Shown here: in pieces, positions 1 through 8,716 of the stretch
How positions within the stretch are numbered: the first letter of the stretch is position 1
Layout of the letters: each line of letters starts with the position of its first letter
Source: Burkholderiales bacterium
Lineage (GTDB): Bacteria > Actinomycetota > Thermoleophilia > Gaiellales > Gaiellaceae
NCBI GenBank assembly: GCA_025935595.1
Contig: JAICUZ010000037.1
Coordinates: forward strand, 1 to 13,368
DNA length: 13,368 bases
Direction: 5' to 3'
Notes under the pieces: generated by a model
Databases searched by the model: none
Seen by the model: only the letters and a program-made list of their open reading frames with translations
What the model was told of the DNA's origin: nothing
Translations under genes and position numbers: made by a program

Positions 1-3000
1 CGCGTCGGTCAGCGTCGCGACGAGCAGGTGGTTGCCCTTCCCGACCTTTCCCGTCTTCCAGGCGAGGGAGAAGAGCCCGAGCGGGCCGGACTTGTCGACA
101 CCGATCCGCTTGCCGTCGAGCGTGAACGCGACCTGGCGGATCTTCTTCAGCGCGCCCCCGATCACGGCGAGTTGCTCCGACTTCGCAGCGCACGCGTTCG
201 GCCCGGGTGCGAGCCACGAGACGGTCGGCCCGGCGACGGCGGTGATCTTCTTCTGCGCGAACGTCGAGTTGGGGTAGATCGCGTCGCCGACGGTGTTGAT
301 GTTCTTGGTCTCCTGGTAGTCGGACGCCTGCAGGATCAGGTTCGTCTTCCCGGCCTTGAACGGCGGCGCCGCGGTCGGGATGCCGAATAGGATCAGCCCG
401 CTGAGCGGGTCGTACGCCGACGCTCCGACGAGCGCGTTGTTGTAGTTGATGACGAGCGACAGCGGGTCCACACCCGATTGCGGGTCGACCGCGATCGCGG
501 CGATCAGCGGGCGCCCGGCGGTGACGCGGGTCGTCAGGATTCGCACGGCCGGCCCGACGAGATCGTTGACCCACGCCTTGAGGACGTACCGGCCCTTCTG
601 CGAGCGGTTCGTGAACTCGTCGGCTCGCGAGTCGACGGCGACGTAGAACCGCTGGAGCCGCGGGAACTGCACGCCCGCCGCGCCGACGTCGAAGCCGGAG
701 TCGAACGTCAGTGAATTCACGTCGGTCGGGATCGCGGCGTAGCCCTGCACGTCGTTCTCGTTCTTGGAGCCGAGGATGAACGGATCGATCAGCGAGCCGG
801 CCGATGCGCCGGCGACGGAGACGCCGAAGTTCACGATCGGCTGGTCGACCTCGAACGAATAGAGCGTCTCGGAGCCGTCCTCGTTCATAGGCGCGCCGGT
901 GTAGCTCGGGGGCGGCCCGAACGGTTCTGCGGGACAACAGTAGACCGACACCTTGCTCGTCCCTTTCGCCGTGTCGCCGGTTTCGATCTCCTTCAGTACC
1001 GTCGACGGCGTGTCGCGCAGCGCCGGGCGCTCGACGAGGAACGCGTACGGCACGCGGCGCTGGACACCGTTCCCGCTCAGCACGATGAACCCGTCGTTCG
1101 TGCCGGTGCCCGCGTTCGCGTCTGCGGTCACGGTCACCGGGACGAATGCGAGTCCGCCGGGGGGCAGCGTCAGCGTCGGCTGGACGTCGACCTGGACGCC
1201 GGCGGTCTGCGACTGTGGCTTCACGGCCACGCTCCACGTGCCTGCGCCGTCGCCGGCGTCGGTGAGCGAGACGAGCATCGACTTGCGTTGCGTGCCCGTC
1301 GACACGTCGAGCCGTTGGAACGAGAGCGACTGCGGATCGGTGAACAGCTTCGGGTCGTCCGCGGCCTGCACGTTCGCGAGGCCGGCGCCTTCGAGCAGGA
1401 CGTTCGCCTCCTGGGTGCGCGCGGTGTCCTGCCACGCGGCGCCCGCGGTGGACATCAGCGCCGACTTGATCTGCGGCGGCGTCCAGCTCGGATGCCGCTG
1501 GACGAGCAGCGCGGCGGCGCCGGCGACGTGCGGCGTGGCCATCGACGTGCCGGCGAACACCGAGAACGTCGAGCCGGTCGTCAGCGGCGGCGTCGACGAG
1601 AGGACGTCGAGCCCGGGCGCGGAGATGTCGGGCTTCAGGAACCAACCGAAGTCGGTCGGGCCGGCGGACGAGAAGCTCGTGATCACACCGCTTCGCCCGG
1701 TCTGGATCTCACGGATGTCGCTCGAGACGCGGATCGCCGCCTGGCCGCCGTGCTGCGACGCGTAGCCGCGGAGCAGCGACCCGTCGAGGTCGGAGATCAT
1801 GCCGGCCGGCAAAGCGAGCTGGATCGGAATCGCGTTCGCCTCGCCGAAGCGGTTGTCGGACAGGATGAGACCGATCGCACCGGCACGCTTCGCGCGGTCC
1901 GCCTTCGAGGCGAAGGTGCAGACACCGCGCGCTGCAAGCGCGATCTTGCCGGTGAGCGAGCCCGCGGGCAGGGTGCCGTTGCCGGAATTCGGATCGGTTG
2001 CCGCGCCGCAGAGCTGCGCGTCAACCGGCTTGCCGTCGGTGCCCACGATCGAGGAGACGTCGACGATCGTCTGGTCGAGCGTCGACCACGCCCCGGGGAG
2101 CTTGGCTCCGCCGGCGCCCTGGATCGGAACGGCACCGAGCGAGGGAGGGCCGCCGCTGACGGAGAGCGCCGGCGCGAACACGTGCGAGTTCGACGTCGCC
2201 GCGACCGCGATCGCGTCGGGCGCGACGCCCGGCGTGCCGGCCGTTCCGAAGCCGAAGTCCTCACGGTCGTTGCCGGCTGCGATCACGGGCACGACGCCCG
2301 CGAGCGTGACGTTGTGGATCGTCTCGAACATCGCGTCGTTCACCGGGTCGGTCTGCGGGCCGCCGCCGGAGAAGTTGATGACGTTCATCCCGTCCGCGAC
2401 CGCCGCCTCGAATGCGTGGACGATCTCAGGCGTCGAGGCTTCGTGGCCGAGCGGAGTCGGCACCGTGAAGACGCGGTAGTTGCCGATCCACGCCTTCGGG
2501 GCGACACCGCTGAGGTTCGCGACGGCGGGATGGTCGCGGCCGGCCGGCGCGTTCGTGCCCTCGTCTCCCGCGGCGATGCCGGAGACGTGCGTGCCGTGCG
2601 GCTCCGTCGGGTCGAACGGCTTCGTGCTGTTCTTGTCGCGCGGCTCGCCCGGGAAGACCTTCGCGACGATCACCTTCGGCGTCGTCTTCGTCGTGTCGCC
2701 CTTCGGGAAGCCGGCCGGGTAACTGAAGCCGGCGGGATTCAGGAACGGGCTCGTCGGGTCGACTCCCGTGTCGACGACGGCGATCTTCACGCCCTGGCCC
2801 TTGTCCCCTGTCGCGGCCTCGAGGTCGGTCGCGTGGATGACGGACGGCCCGCGGTCCATCGTCGAGTAGTACGAGAGGCTGGGGTAGACCTTGGTGACGC
2901 CGCCGATGCGAAGGAGCTTCGGCAGGCTCGTGGCGGGAAGCCGAACGGCGAACCCGTCGAGCAGGACGGAGTAGCGCTCCTGGATGACCGCCTTCGGGAT

Positions 3001-3333
3001 CGCGGTGTGCACCGCCGCGACCGCGGCGTCCTGCAGGCGGGCGAGACGGGCGACGTATGTCCTTGACGCGCTCGAGTGGACGTCGAGATGCCGGGCGGCG
3101 CGGGCGGACGTGGTCTGCCGGGCGGCGCTCCAGGCCGCGAGCGGGGGCGCCGCGAGCCGAACGATCACGCGCGTCGTCCCGCGCTCCGCCTTCGGCGGGA
3201 TCGTCAGGTGGCCGGCACGAACTCGCTGGAAGCCTTGCTCACGGACGTCGCGGTGAAGTGGCCTTGGCGCGGCAGTGGCCGCCGACGACGCGACCAGCGC
3301 GATCGCGACGGTCAGGAGCAACGGGCGGCGCAA
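1..3333 (-). CDS. Secreted subtilisin-like (S8) serine protease with PA domain, 3' end outside window
   Basis: A secreted endopeptidase of the subtilase family, with 1111 residues visible; the frame stays open to position 1, so the C-terminus is missing. The TTG start at 3333 gives a clean signal peptide (MRRPLLLTV..., hydrophobic to about residue 20, probable cleavage after ATA); the only other candidate codon nearby in frame is a CTG. An I9-like propeptide follows at roughly 40-150. The catalytic triad is visible: Asp188 in VVDTGVD, His246 in PHGTHVSG and Ser597 in GTSMATPHV; the oxyanion Asn320 is in NVINFSGGG. A protease-associated (PA) domain is inserted before the serine, recognised by CTFASKADRAKRAGAIGLIL around 472-491. 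The rest (about 640-1111) looks like beta-sandwich repeats, ending in an Ig-like segment containing TLDGKRIGVD. I read the end regions and the catalytic segments codon by codon without finding a stop, and all active-site residues lie in one frame. The protease is divergent from fabI. Its natural substrate is unknown; a nutritional or envelope role is inference. Confidence 0.95.
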   Translation of the reverse strand, partial: MRRPLLLTVAIALVASSAATAAPRPLHRDVREQGFQRVRAGHLTIPPKAERGTTRVIVRLAAPPLAAWSAARQTTSARAARHLDVHSSASRTYVARLARLQDAAVAAVHTAIPKAVIQERYSVLLDGFAVRLPATSLPKLLRIGGVTKVYPSLSYYSTMDRGPSVIHATDLEAATGDKGQGVKIAVVDTGVDPTSPFLNPAGFSYPAGFPKGDTTKTTPKVIVAKVFPGEPRDKNSTKPFDPTEPHGTHVSGIAAGDEGTNAPAGRDHPAVANLSGVAPKAWIGNYRVFTVPTPLGHEASTPEIVHAFEAAVADGMNVINFSGGGPQTDPVNDAMFETIHNVTLAGVVPVIAAGNDREDFGFGTAGTPGVAPDAIAVAATSNSHVFAPALSVSGGPPSLGAVPIQGAGGAKLPGAWSTLDQTIVDVSSIVGTDGKPVDAQLCGAATDPNSGNGTLPAGSLTGKIALAARGVCTFASKADRAKRAGAIGLILSDNRFGEANAIPIQLALPAGMISDLDGSLLRGYASQHGGQAAIRVSSDIREIQTGRSGVITSFSSAGPTDFGWFLKPDISAPGLDVLSSTPPLTTGSTFSVFAGTSMATPHVAGAAALLVQRHPSWTPPQIKSALMSTAGAAWQDTARTQEANVLLEGAGLANVQAADDPKLFTDPQSLSFQRLDVSTGTQRKSMLVSLTDAGDGAGTWSVAVKPQSQTAGVQVDVQPTLTLPPGGLAFVPVTVTADANAGTGTNDGFIVLSGNGVQRRVPYAFLVERPALRDTPSTVLKEIETGDTAKGTSKVSVYCCPAEPFGPPPSYTGAPMNEDGSETLYSFEVDQPIVNFGVSVAGASAGSLIDPFILGSKNENDVQGYAAIPTDVNSLTFDSGFDVGAAGVQFPRLQRFYVAVDSRADEFTNRSQKGRYVLKAWVNDLVGPAVRILTTRVTAGRPLIAAIAVDPQSGVDPLSLVINYNNALVGASAYDPLSGLILFGIPTAAPPFKAGKTNLILQASDYQETKNINTVGDAIYPNSTFAQKKITAVAGPTVSWLAPGPNACAAKSEQLAVIGGALKKIRQVAFTLDGKRIGVDKSGPLGLFSLAWKTGKVGKGNHLLVATLTDA

Positions 3334-3341
3334 GGCCCCGC

Positions 3342-3347
3342 ACAGTA
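3342..3347 (-). promoter_or_regulatory. Possible -10 element for the protease gene
   Basis: TACTGT on the minus strand fits the actinobacterial TANNNT -10 pattern and ends 8 nt before the TTG start at 3333. Transcription would begin at or close to the start codon, giving a leaderless mRNA. There is no convincing -35 hexamer, and a weak GGGG lies just upstream of the start as an alternative ribosome site. Tentative. Confidence 0.35.
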
Positions 3348-3358
3348 GCCGAACACCG

Positions 3359-3364
3359 TTAGCA
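3359..3364 (+). promoter_or_regulatory. Possible -10 element for fabI
   Basis: TAGCAT matches TATAAT at four of six positions and ends 9 nt before the fabI ATG at 3374. No Shine-Dalgarno sequence precedes that ATG, so a leaderless transcript is plausible. No good -35 is visible 16-18 bp upstream. The divergent protease promoter must share this 40-bp gap. Confidence 0.4.
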
Positions 3365-3373
3365 TCGCCCGGG

Positions 3374-4144
3374 ATGTTCTCGGGAAAGCGGGCACTCGTT
3401 CTGGGCGTCGCGAACAAGCGGTCGATCGCGTGGGCGATCGCCCGCCGGTTGGCGGAGGGCGGTGCGCAGATCGCGTTCACCTTCCAGGGTGAACGGATCG
3501 AGAAGAGCGTGCGCGAGCTCGCGGAGTCGGTATCGAGCCCGCTCGTCACCGAGCTCGACGTTCGCGACGACGCGGGGATCGACCGCGTCTTCGGCGAGGT
3601 GGCAGACGTGTTCGGCGGCGAGCTCGACATCCTGGTGCACTCGGTTGCGTTCGCTGCGGCCGAGGATCTCGAGGGCCGCTTCACCGATACGCCGCGCGAC
3701 CGTTTCTGGATGGCGATCGACATCAGCGCCTACTCGCTCGTCGCGACGGCGCGGGCGGCCGAGCCGTTGATGGAGCAAGCCGGCGGCGGCTCGATCGTCA
3801 CCATGACGTACCTCGGCGGTGAGCGCGCCGTGCCCCACTACAACGTGATGGGCGTCGCGAAGGCGACGCTCGACTCGTCGGTCAAGTACCTCGCGTGGGA
3901 CCTGGGTCAGAAGAACATCAGGGTCAACGCGATCTCGGCGGGCCCGGTGCGCACGCTGGCCGCGCGCTCGATTGCCGGCTTCCCGACGATGGAGGCGATC
4001 GTCGAGGAGCGCGCTCCGCTTCGCCGTCACGTGGACGCCGACGACGTCGGCGCCGCCGCCGAGTACCTGCTCGGCGACGGCGCCAAGAACGTCACCGGGA
4101 CGACGTTGTACGTCGACTCCGGCTACCACGCGATGGGCATGTAG
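3374..4144 (+). CDS. fabI: Enoyl-[acyl-carrier-protein] reductase FabI
   Basis: Reduces trans-2-enoyl-ACP to acyl-ACP with NAD(P)H, the last step of each elongation cycle of type II fatty acid synthesis; cytosolic. The protein has 256 residues, close to the usual 255-265. The N-terminal Rossmann motif reads LVLGVANKRSIAWAIA (8-23), the FabI form of the nucleotide-binding glycine loop. The catalytic residues Tyr146, Tyr156 and Lys163 lie in YLGGERAVPHYNVMGVAK and carry exactly the numbering of E. coli FabI. RVNAISAGPVRTLAA follows, the signature of the substrate-binding region. ATG 3374 is chosen because the protein starts in register with known FabI; an upstream extension in the same frame would overlap the divergent protease and adds no homologous sequence. 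The family includes the target of triclosan and isoniazid-type inhibitors. The gene stands alone rather than in a visible fatty-acid operon. Confidence 0.96.
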   Translation: MFSGKRALVLGVANKRSIAWAIARRLAEGGAQIAFTFQGERIEKSVRELAESVSSPLVTELDVRDDAGIDRVFGEVADVFGGELDILVHSVAFAAAEDLEGRFTDTPRDRFWMAIDISAYSLVATARAAEPLMEQAGGGSIVTMTYLGGERAVPHYNVMGVAKATLDSSVKYLAWDLGQKNIRVNAISAGPVRTLAARSIAGFPTMEAIVEERAPLRRHVDADDVGAAAEYLLGDGAKNVTGTTLYVDSGYHAMGM

Positions 4145-4966
4145 TTAGACCCGAACGGTCACCTTCAGGAAGGTGGCCGGGATCGAGGTCGCGTCGCTGC
4201 TCGTGTTCTGCTCGTTGAACAGCGTGTCGAGCTCGGCGTGCAGCGCGTCTCCCTTGTCATTCGCCGCCGCAGCCGCATATGCGTTCATCGTCGGCCCGTA
4301 GTAGTCGCGGAACTCCGCGAGGAAGTCCGACGGCGTGCCTGGATGGTCGAACGTCCAGGACTCCCGCTTGAACGAGATTGCGTCTTCGGGAACGCCTGCA
4401 GCGGTGAACCGTTCGATCACATCTGTCTCGACGCCCCAGCTCATTGGGCTGACGAACCCTTCCGGGGGCGGCGGGGAGTAGGCGGAGCTGACGCGCAGGA
4501 GCTGCGCGACGAGCGTGGGATCGCCGGGAATCCAGTTGCCCATCACAACCCGGCCGCCGGGCCGTGTCACCCGGACGAGCTCCTTGGCGACGTCGAACGG
4601 CCGCGGAGCGAACATCGCGCCGAAGATCGACATGACCAGGTCGAAGCTGTCGTCGGCCTGGCCGTCGAGGTGAGAGGCGTCGCCCTCCTCGAACCGGAGG
4701 TTCGACAGGCCGAGCGCTTCCGCCCGCGCATTCCCGGCGGCGACGAGCGGGCTCGAGATGTCGACGCCGAGAACGTTCGCGCCCCGCTGTGCGGTCGGCA
4801 CGGCGGTCGTGCCGTCGCCGCAGCCGACGTCCAGGACGTCCATGCCGTCCGTGATCCCGAGCGACTCGACGAAGGCGTCCCCGCTGTCGCGCATCGTGTC
4901 GGCGATGCGTGTGAAGTCACCTTTTTCCCACAGCGCCTTGTTCGGGTTGGCTGCCGGTGCGGTCAT
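4145..4966 (-). CDS. Class I SAM-dependent methyltransferase
   Basis: A 273-residue soluble Rossmann-fold methyltransferase of the Methyltransf_11/UbiE-like group. Motif I is VLDVGCGDG (44-52), the acidic residue ending strand 2 is Asp69 in VLGVDIS, and downstream motifs GDASHLD and FDLVMSIFGAMF complete the SAM pocket. The N-terminal WEKGDFTRIA is typical of the group. The ATG at 4966 is preferred over an in-frame codon 33 bp further upstream because GGAGAGGAGAG, a strong purine-rich ribosome site, lies 4-5 nt before it. The substrate cannot be told from sequence; the C-terminal third (Trp- and Tyr-rich, FRDYYGPTMNAYAAAAAN) probably forms the acceptor lid. Its TAA stop directly abuts the fabI TAG stop of the opposite strand, with no terminator-like hairpin between them. 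It diverges from the unknown gene at 5029. Confidence 0.92.
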   Translation of the reverse strand: MTAPAANPNKALWEKGDFTRIADTMRDSGDAFVESLGITDGMDVLDVGCGDGTTAVPTAQRGANVLGVDISSPLVAAGNARAEALGLSNLRFEEGDASHLDGQADDSFDLVMSIFGAMFAPRPFDVAKELVRVTRPGGRVVMGNWIPGDPTLVAQLLRVSSAYSPPPPEGFVSPMSWGVETDVIERFTAAGVPEDAISFKRESWTFDHPGTPSDFLAEFRDYYGPTMNAYAAAAANDKGDALHAELDTLFNEQNTSSDATSIPATFLKVTVRV

Positions 4967-4970
4967 GTTG

Positions 4971-4981
4971 CTCTCCTCTCC
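4971..4981 (-). promoter_or_regulatory. Strong ribosome binding site of the methyltransferase gene
   Basis: On the minus strand a GGAGAGGAGAG run ends 4 nt before the ATG at 4966. It fixes the start codon and stands out because most other genes in the window lack a good Shine-Dalgarno sequence. Confidence 0.7.
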
Positions 4982-5028
4982 TCTAGTCGGCGCGATCATC
5001 TCATCGCTGCTTGCAAAGATGGGGGCGC

Positions 5029-5874
5029 ATGCGCGGCCGCCGATTCGTCACCCTGCCCGAGCGCCTCGTCCGCTCGTCCGCGGCGATCCTCGGTGGGGCC
5101 GTGCACGAGACCGCTCTCGTCGTGCTTCCGCGCTTCGTCCGGCAGTCGCGCGTCTACGAGGCGACTGCGAAGAACGTCCTGCGCATCACGATCGAGCTCG
5201 TCGGCGGCGTCGAGCAGGCCGCCCAGCCCGACCAGCCGACCGTCGGCAAGCTCGCAGTGCGGAAGGGCGCAGGGAACGTCGTCGAGCTCGGTTCGATCGC
5301 AGCGTTCGGGTTCTCGCCTCTCTGGCTGCTCGCCGCGGCGAGCGACCTCGCCCGCGGCTCCCGCGTGTACCTCGCCGCGCTCGTCGGGGAGCTGAAGGAC
5401 ACCGGCGTGCTCGAGAAGGACGCCGAGGTCGCGAGCGTCGACCAGTTGCTCGGTGTGCTCGAGCGCAGTGCCGGCAAGAGCGCGGCGCTCATCGACGTCC
5501 CCCCGATGGAGCTCAAAGAGCTGCGCACGTCGATCGCCGAGCTGGCCGCCGAGCGGAAGGAGTTGCCGGGTCCCGACGAGCTGCAGGCGCTCTACGAAGG
5601 ACTGATCCGCCAGGCTCGGGCCGAGAACCGTTCGCTGCTCGCGGTGTCGAGCGGTATCGGGCTCGCGTTCGTGAACTCGGCTCAGCACGTCGGCCGCGAC
5701 CATGTGTGGGCGCCGTATCGCGAGGACTGGCAGCCCCTCCGCAAGGAGGGATTCGCGGCCTACGCGCGGCGCGTCGCGCAGCCGTACCGCGACGCCGTGG
5801 AAGGTCACCTCGACGCCGCAACGTCCACGCACACCGAACGGCTGCTCGGACGAATCCGCAAGGACCCGCGCTAG
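5029..5874 (+). CDS. Uncharacterised protein, 281 residues
   Basis: I do not recognise the family. The frame has strong GC-third-position coding character and fills the gap between two recognisable genes, so it is real. It starts MRGRRFVTLPERLVRSS; the ATG at 5029 follows a GGGGG run by about 3 nt, and a TTG at 5011 in the same frame is an alternative. Visible features: a short hydrophobic stretch at 18-34 ending LVVLPRF, a second at about 87-107 (LGSIAAFGFSPLWLLAAASDLA) that could enter the membrane, a charged helical middle rich in Glu and Lys, and a basic C-terminus (RIRKDPR). No signal peptide, cysteine pair or nucleotide-binding motif is seen. A membrane-associated or lipid-associated role is possible but unproven. 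The next gene begins 52 bp downstream. Confidence 0.8.
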   Translation: MRGRRFVTLPERLVRSSAAILGGAVHETALVVLPRFVRQSRVYEATAKNVLRITIELVGGVEQAAQPDQPTVGKLAVRKGAGNVVELGSIAAFGFSPLWLLAAASDLARGSRVYLAALVGELKDTGVLEKDAEVASVDQLLGVLERSAGKSAALIDVPPMELKELRTSIAELAAERKELPGPDELQALYEGLIRQARAENRSLLAVSSGIGLAFVNSAQHVGRDHVWAPYREDWQPLRKEGFAAYARRVAQPYRDAVEGHLDAATSTHTERLLGRIRKDPR

Positions 5875-5926
5875 CAAGGCTCCTTGTCCCGGCCCGCGCG
5901 AGGCGTCACGATTCGTCTCGAGGCAC

Positions 5927-8641
5927 ATGGCGACCGAGATCGTCGGCAGGGACGTAGAGCTGACTTCGCTCGACCGATTCCTCGCGAGTTCCGAGGAGGG
6001 CCTCGCGGCGCTCGTGCTCGAAGGGCCTCCCGGAATCGGCAAGTCGACCCTGTGGCTTGCGGCGGTTGAACGCGCACGTGCGCTTGGCCACCTCGTCCTG
6101 GCGACGCGTCCGGCCGAGGCCGACAGCGAGCTTGCCCATGCCGGGCTCGGCGATCTACTGGAACACGTCCTCGACGACGTGCTTCCCTTCCTGCCGCGAC
6201 CGCGGCGCCGAGCGCTCGAGCTGGCGCTGCTCCTCGAAGAAGGCCCGGCCGTGGAAGTCGATCCGCGCGCGATCGCCACCGGTGTCCGGAGCGCGCTCGA
6301 GCTGCTCTCGGCCGACGAGCCCGTTGTCGTCGCGGTCGACGACGTCCAATGGCTCGACGCGGCATCGGCGGCGGCGCTCGCGTTCGCGCTCCACCGGCTC
6401 GAAGCCGCTCCTGTGCGTCTCGTGCTCGCCCGCCGAACGGGGGAGCGCACGGCGCCGACCAGGCTCGAGCACGCCCTCGGCGATCGGCTCGTCGAGCGGA
6501 TCGCCGTTGGGCCCATGAGTGTCGGAGCGCTTCATCGCTTCCTACGGGGGCGTCTCGATCACGCGCTTGCCCGGCAGACGCTGCTCCGGGTGCACGAGCA
6601 GGCAGGCGGCAACCCGTTTTTCGCGCTCGAGCTTGCCCGGCGTCTCGGTCGCGACTTCGATCCACTCGAGCCGCTGCCGGTTCCCGGATCGCTCGACGAG
6701 CTCGTCGGCGATCGCATCGCACGTCTCCCATGGAAGACCCGCGATGCGTTGGCCCTCACGGCCGCGCTCGGTTCGCCGAGTGAGCAGATGCTGCGGCGTG
6801 CGGGCGTGACGATGGACGTGCTTCGCCCCGCCCTGCGCAGTCAGGTCGTCGAGCGCGACGGTGACACGATCCGCTTCACCCACCCGCTGCTCTCGTCGTT
6901 GGTCTACCGCGGGCTCGACGAGGAAGGCCGCGTCGTCCACGGGCTTGCAGCCCGGGTGGCGTTGGACCCTCTCGCGCGGGCGCGACATCTCGCGCTCTCG
7001 AAGGCTGTGCCGGACGCGCGAACCGCACGATCGATCGATGCGGCCGCTCGCCTCGCGATCGAGCGCGGCGCAGCTTCGCTCGGCGCCGAACTGTCGGAAC
7101 AGGCTGTCCGGCTGACGCCCGAGCGGGCCGTGGAGGCCCGACGCCGACGGACGCTTGCCTCTGCGCGTGCGCACCTGATGGCGGGCGAATGGACGCGGGC
7201 ACGGTCGATCGCAACCGTGATGCGCGACGAGGCGGCGCACGGGCGTTGGCGCGCCGAGGCGTTGCTTCTTCTCGCTGAGATCGAGATCGACGATCTTGCG
7301 GTTCCGATCCTCGACGAGGCTCTGGCCGAGGCGGCAGGCCATCCGGATCTCCAAGCCAGGATCCATTCGCAACGTGCAGCTGCGAGCCGCTTCCGCCGCA
7401 GTTTCGCCGATGCCCGCAGAGACGCGTACGTCGCGCTCGCGTTGGCCGACGAGCTCGACGACGATGCGCTTCGATTCGAAGCACTGACGATCGTTGCCTG
7501 GCTGAGCATCTCGGTCGGCACAGACGGAGCGGAGGTCGCCCGCATGCGCACGATCGCGGAGTCGCGAGGAGACGAGTCGATGCTGCGGACGTTGGAGGAG
7601 TTCGAGGTTCAGATGATCGGGCGCGCGGGACCGCTCGACCAGGCGCGAGTCGCCTTCAAGACCGCGATTGCGCGCTGGCACGAGGTCGACGAGTTGTCCA
7701 CGTCGAGCTTGATGTGGAACCTTGCCTGGGTCGAGCTGTGGAGCGGACACTGGCGCGTCGCCGCCGAGCTCGCGGAAGGCGCACGGGACATTTCGCTCCA
7801 ATACGGGCTCGAGAAGAACCAGGACTACATCCCGACCGCCTGGGTGGCGCTCCACCGCGGGCAGTTCGAGCTCGCGTGTTCCGAGGCGGATCGGGGACTC
7901 GAGCTGTGCGAGCGGCAGATCGGATTCGATCCGCCGCTTCTCCGCGCAGTCGGGGGGATCGTGGCGTCGTGGTCCGGCGATCCGGCCGGCGGCGTCGAGC
8001 TCCTCGCAGTGGCGGAGTCTCAGGCAGATCGGCTCGGCTGGCGAGAGCCGACGCAGCGCCCGTGGACCGCTGAATACGTCGAGGCGCTCCTGGCGCTCGG
8101 GCGCATTCCAGAAGCCGTCGGCGTGCTCGAACGCTGGTCTTCCGACACAGCCCGCCTTGGCCGTCCCCGGATCGAAGCGCATGTGACTCGCTGCCGCGGC
8201 CTCGTCGCCGCCGCAGGAGGCGCGACCGACGAAGCCGCGAACCTCCTCGACGAAGCGGCGCGCCGCCACGAAAAGGACGGCGAGCCGTTCGCCCGCGCTC
8301 GGGCATTGCTCGCCCTCGGAACAGTCCGGCGTCGGCAGCTGCGGAAGCGGGCTGCGCGCGAGGCATTCGAGGCGGCTCACGCCGGGTTCGAGCAACTCGG
8401 TTCGCCGCCGTGGGTCGAGCGCGCTCGTGCAGAGCTCGGCCAGATCGGGGGACGCAGCCGTGAAACGGGTCTCACCCCCGCCGAACGGCGGGTCGCAGTG
8501 CTGGTGGCGGCAGGCCACACGAACCGTGAAGTGGCAGCAGAGCTGTTCCTCGGTGAGCGGACCGTTGCAGGACACCTCACGCGTGTGTACGCGAAGCTCG
8601 GGGTGCGCTCGCGCACGGAGCTCGCGCGCGCGCTCCGCTGA
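5927..8641 (+). CDS. Large ATP-binding LuxR-family (LAL/MalT-like) transcriptional regulator
   Basis: A 904-residue STAND-type regulator. Such proteins keep an AAA/NACHT-like ATPase and a helical repeat sensor in an inactive state until a ligand or partner triggers oligomerisation and DNA binding. The N-terminus VGRDVELTSLDRFL is the standard LAL opening. Walker A is GPPGIGKS (33-40) and Walker B is VVVAVDDVQWLD (133-144, Asp138/Asp139). Residues about 400-840 are Ala/Glu/Arg-rich helical repeats resembling TPRs. The last 58 residues form a GerE/LuxR helix-turn-helix (LTPAERRVAVLVAAGHTNRE, then GERTVAGHLTRVYAKLGVRS). ATG 5927 is chosen because it places the conserved VGRD four residues in; the frame stays open 225 bp upstream, but that stretch overlaps the previous gene. 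The ribosome site is weak (GAGG, 3 nt away). The ligand is unknown. The DUF4242/cupin pair starts 75 bp downstream on the same strand and is the obvious candidate target. Confidence 0.95.
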   Translation: MATEIVGRDVELTSLDRFLASSEEGLAALVLEGPPGIGKSTLWLAAVERARALGHLVLATRPAEADSELAHAGLGDLLEHVLDDVLPFLPRPRRRALELALLLEEGPAVEVDPRAIATGVRSALELLSADEPVVVAVDDVQWLDAASAAALAFALHRLEAAPVRLVLARRTGERTAPTRLEHALGDRLVERIAVGPMSVGALHRFLRGRLDHALARQTLLRVHEQAGGNPFFALELARRLGRDFDPLEPLPVPGSLDELVGDRIARLPWKTRDALALTAALGSPSEQMLRRAGVTMDVLRPALRSQVVERDGDTIRFTHPLLSSLVYRGLDEEGRVVHGLAARVALDPLARARHLALSKAVPDARTARSIDAAARLAIERGAASLGAELSEQAVRLTPERAVEARRRRTLASARAHLMAGEWTRARSIATVMRDEAAHGRWRAEALLLLAEIEIDDLAVPILDEALAEAAGHPDLQARIHSQRAAASRFRRSFADARRDAYVALALADELDDDALRFEALTIVAWLSISVGTDGAEVARMRTIAESRGDESMLRTLEEFEVQMIGRAGPLDQARVAFKTAIARWHEVDELSTSSLMWNLAWVELWSGHWRVAAELAEGARDISLQYGLEKNQDYIPTAWVALHRGQFELACSEADRGLELCERQIGFDPPLLRAVGGIVASWSGDPAGGVELLAVAESQADRLGWREPTQRPWTAEYVEALLALGRIPEAVGVLERWSSDTARLGRPRIEAHVTRCRGLVAAAGGATDEAANLLDEAARRHEKDGEPFARARALLALGTVRRRQLRKRAAREAFEAAHAGFEQLGSPPWVERARAELGQIGGRSRETGLTPAERRVAVLVAAGHTNREVAAELFLGERTVAGHLTRVYAKLGVRSRTELARALR

Positions 8642-8703
8642 CGTCGCGAGACGCCGGCTCAAAGTCACGACGTTCTTGCCTATTCGGAGGGCGGCCGCGG
8701 CCC

Positions 8704-8709
8704 TAGCGT
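8704..8709 (+). promoter_or_regulatory. Possible -10 element for the DUF4242-cupin unit
   Basis: TAGCGT fits TANNNT and ends 7 nt before the GTG start at 8717, again allowing a leaderless mRNA. A TTGCCT at 8676-8681 resembles a -35 but is 22 bp away, too far for a standard promoter. Confidence 0.35.
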
Positions 8710-8716
8710 CGAGCGA

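Noticed and set aside
1288..3066. 592-residue plus-strand open frame
   Set aside because: Antisense shadow of the S8 protease, in codon register with it; Arg-rich low-complexity translation with no domain.
3275..3373. N-terminal extension of FabI by 33 residues
   Set aside because: It would overlap the protease signal peptide region, and the internal ATG 3374 puts the catalytic residues at standard FabI numbering.
5875..5886. Small palindrome CAAGG-CT-CCTTG after the gene at 5029-5874
   Set aside because: Stem of four to five pairs with almost no loop; too weak to call a terminator.
4996..6516. 506-residue minus-strand open frame
   Set aside because: Spans two convincing plus-strand genes and translates to Ser/Arg-rich sequence without recognisable motifs.
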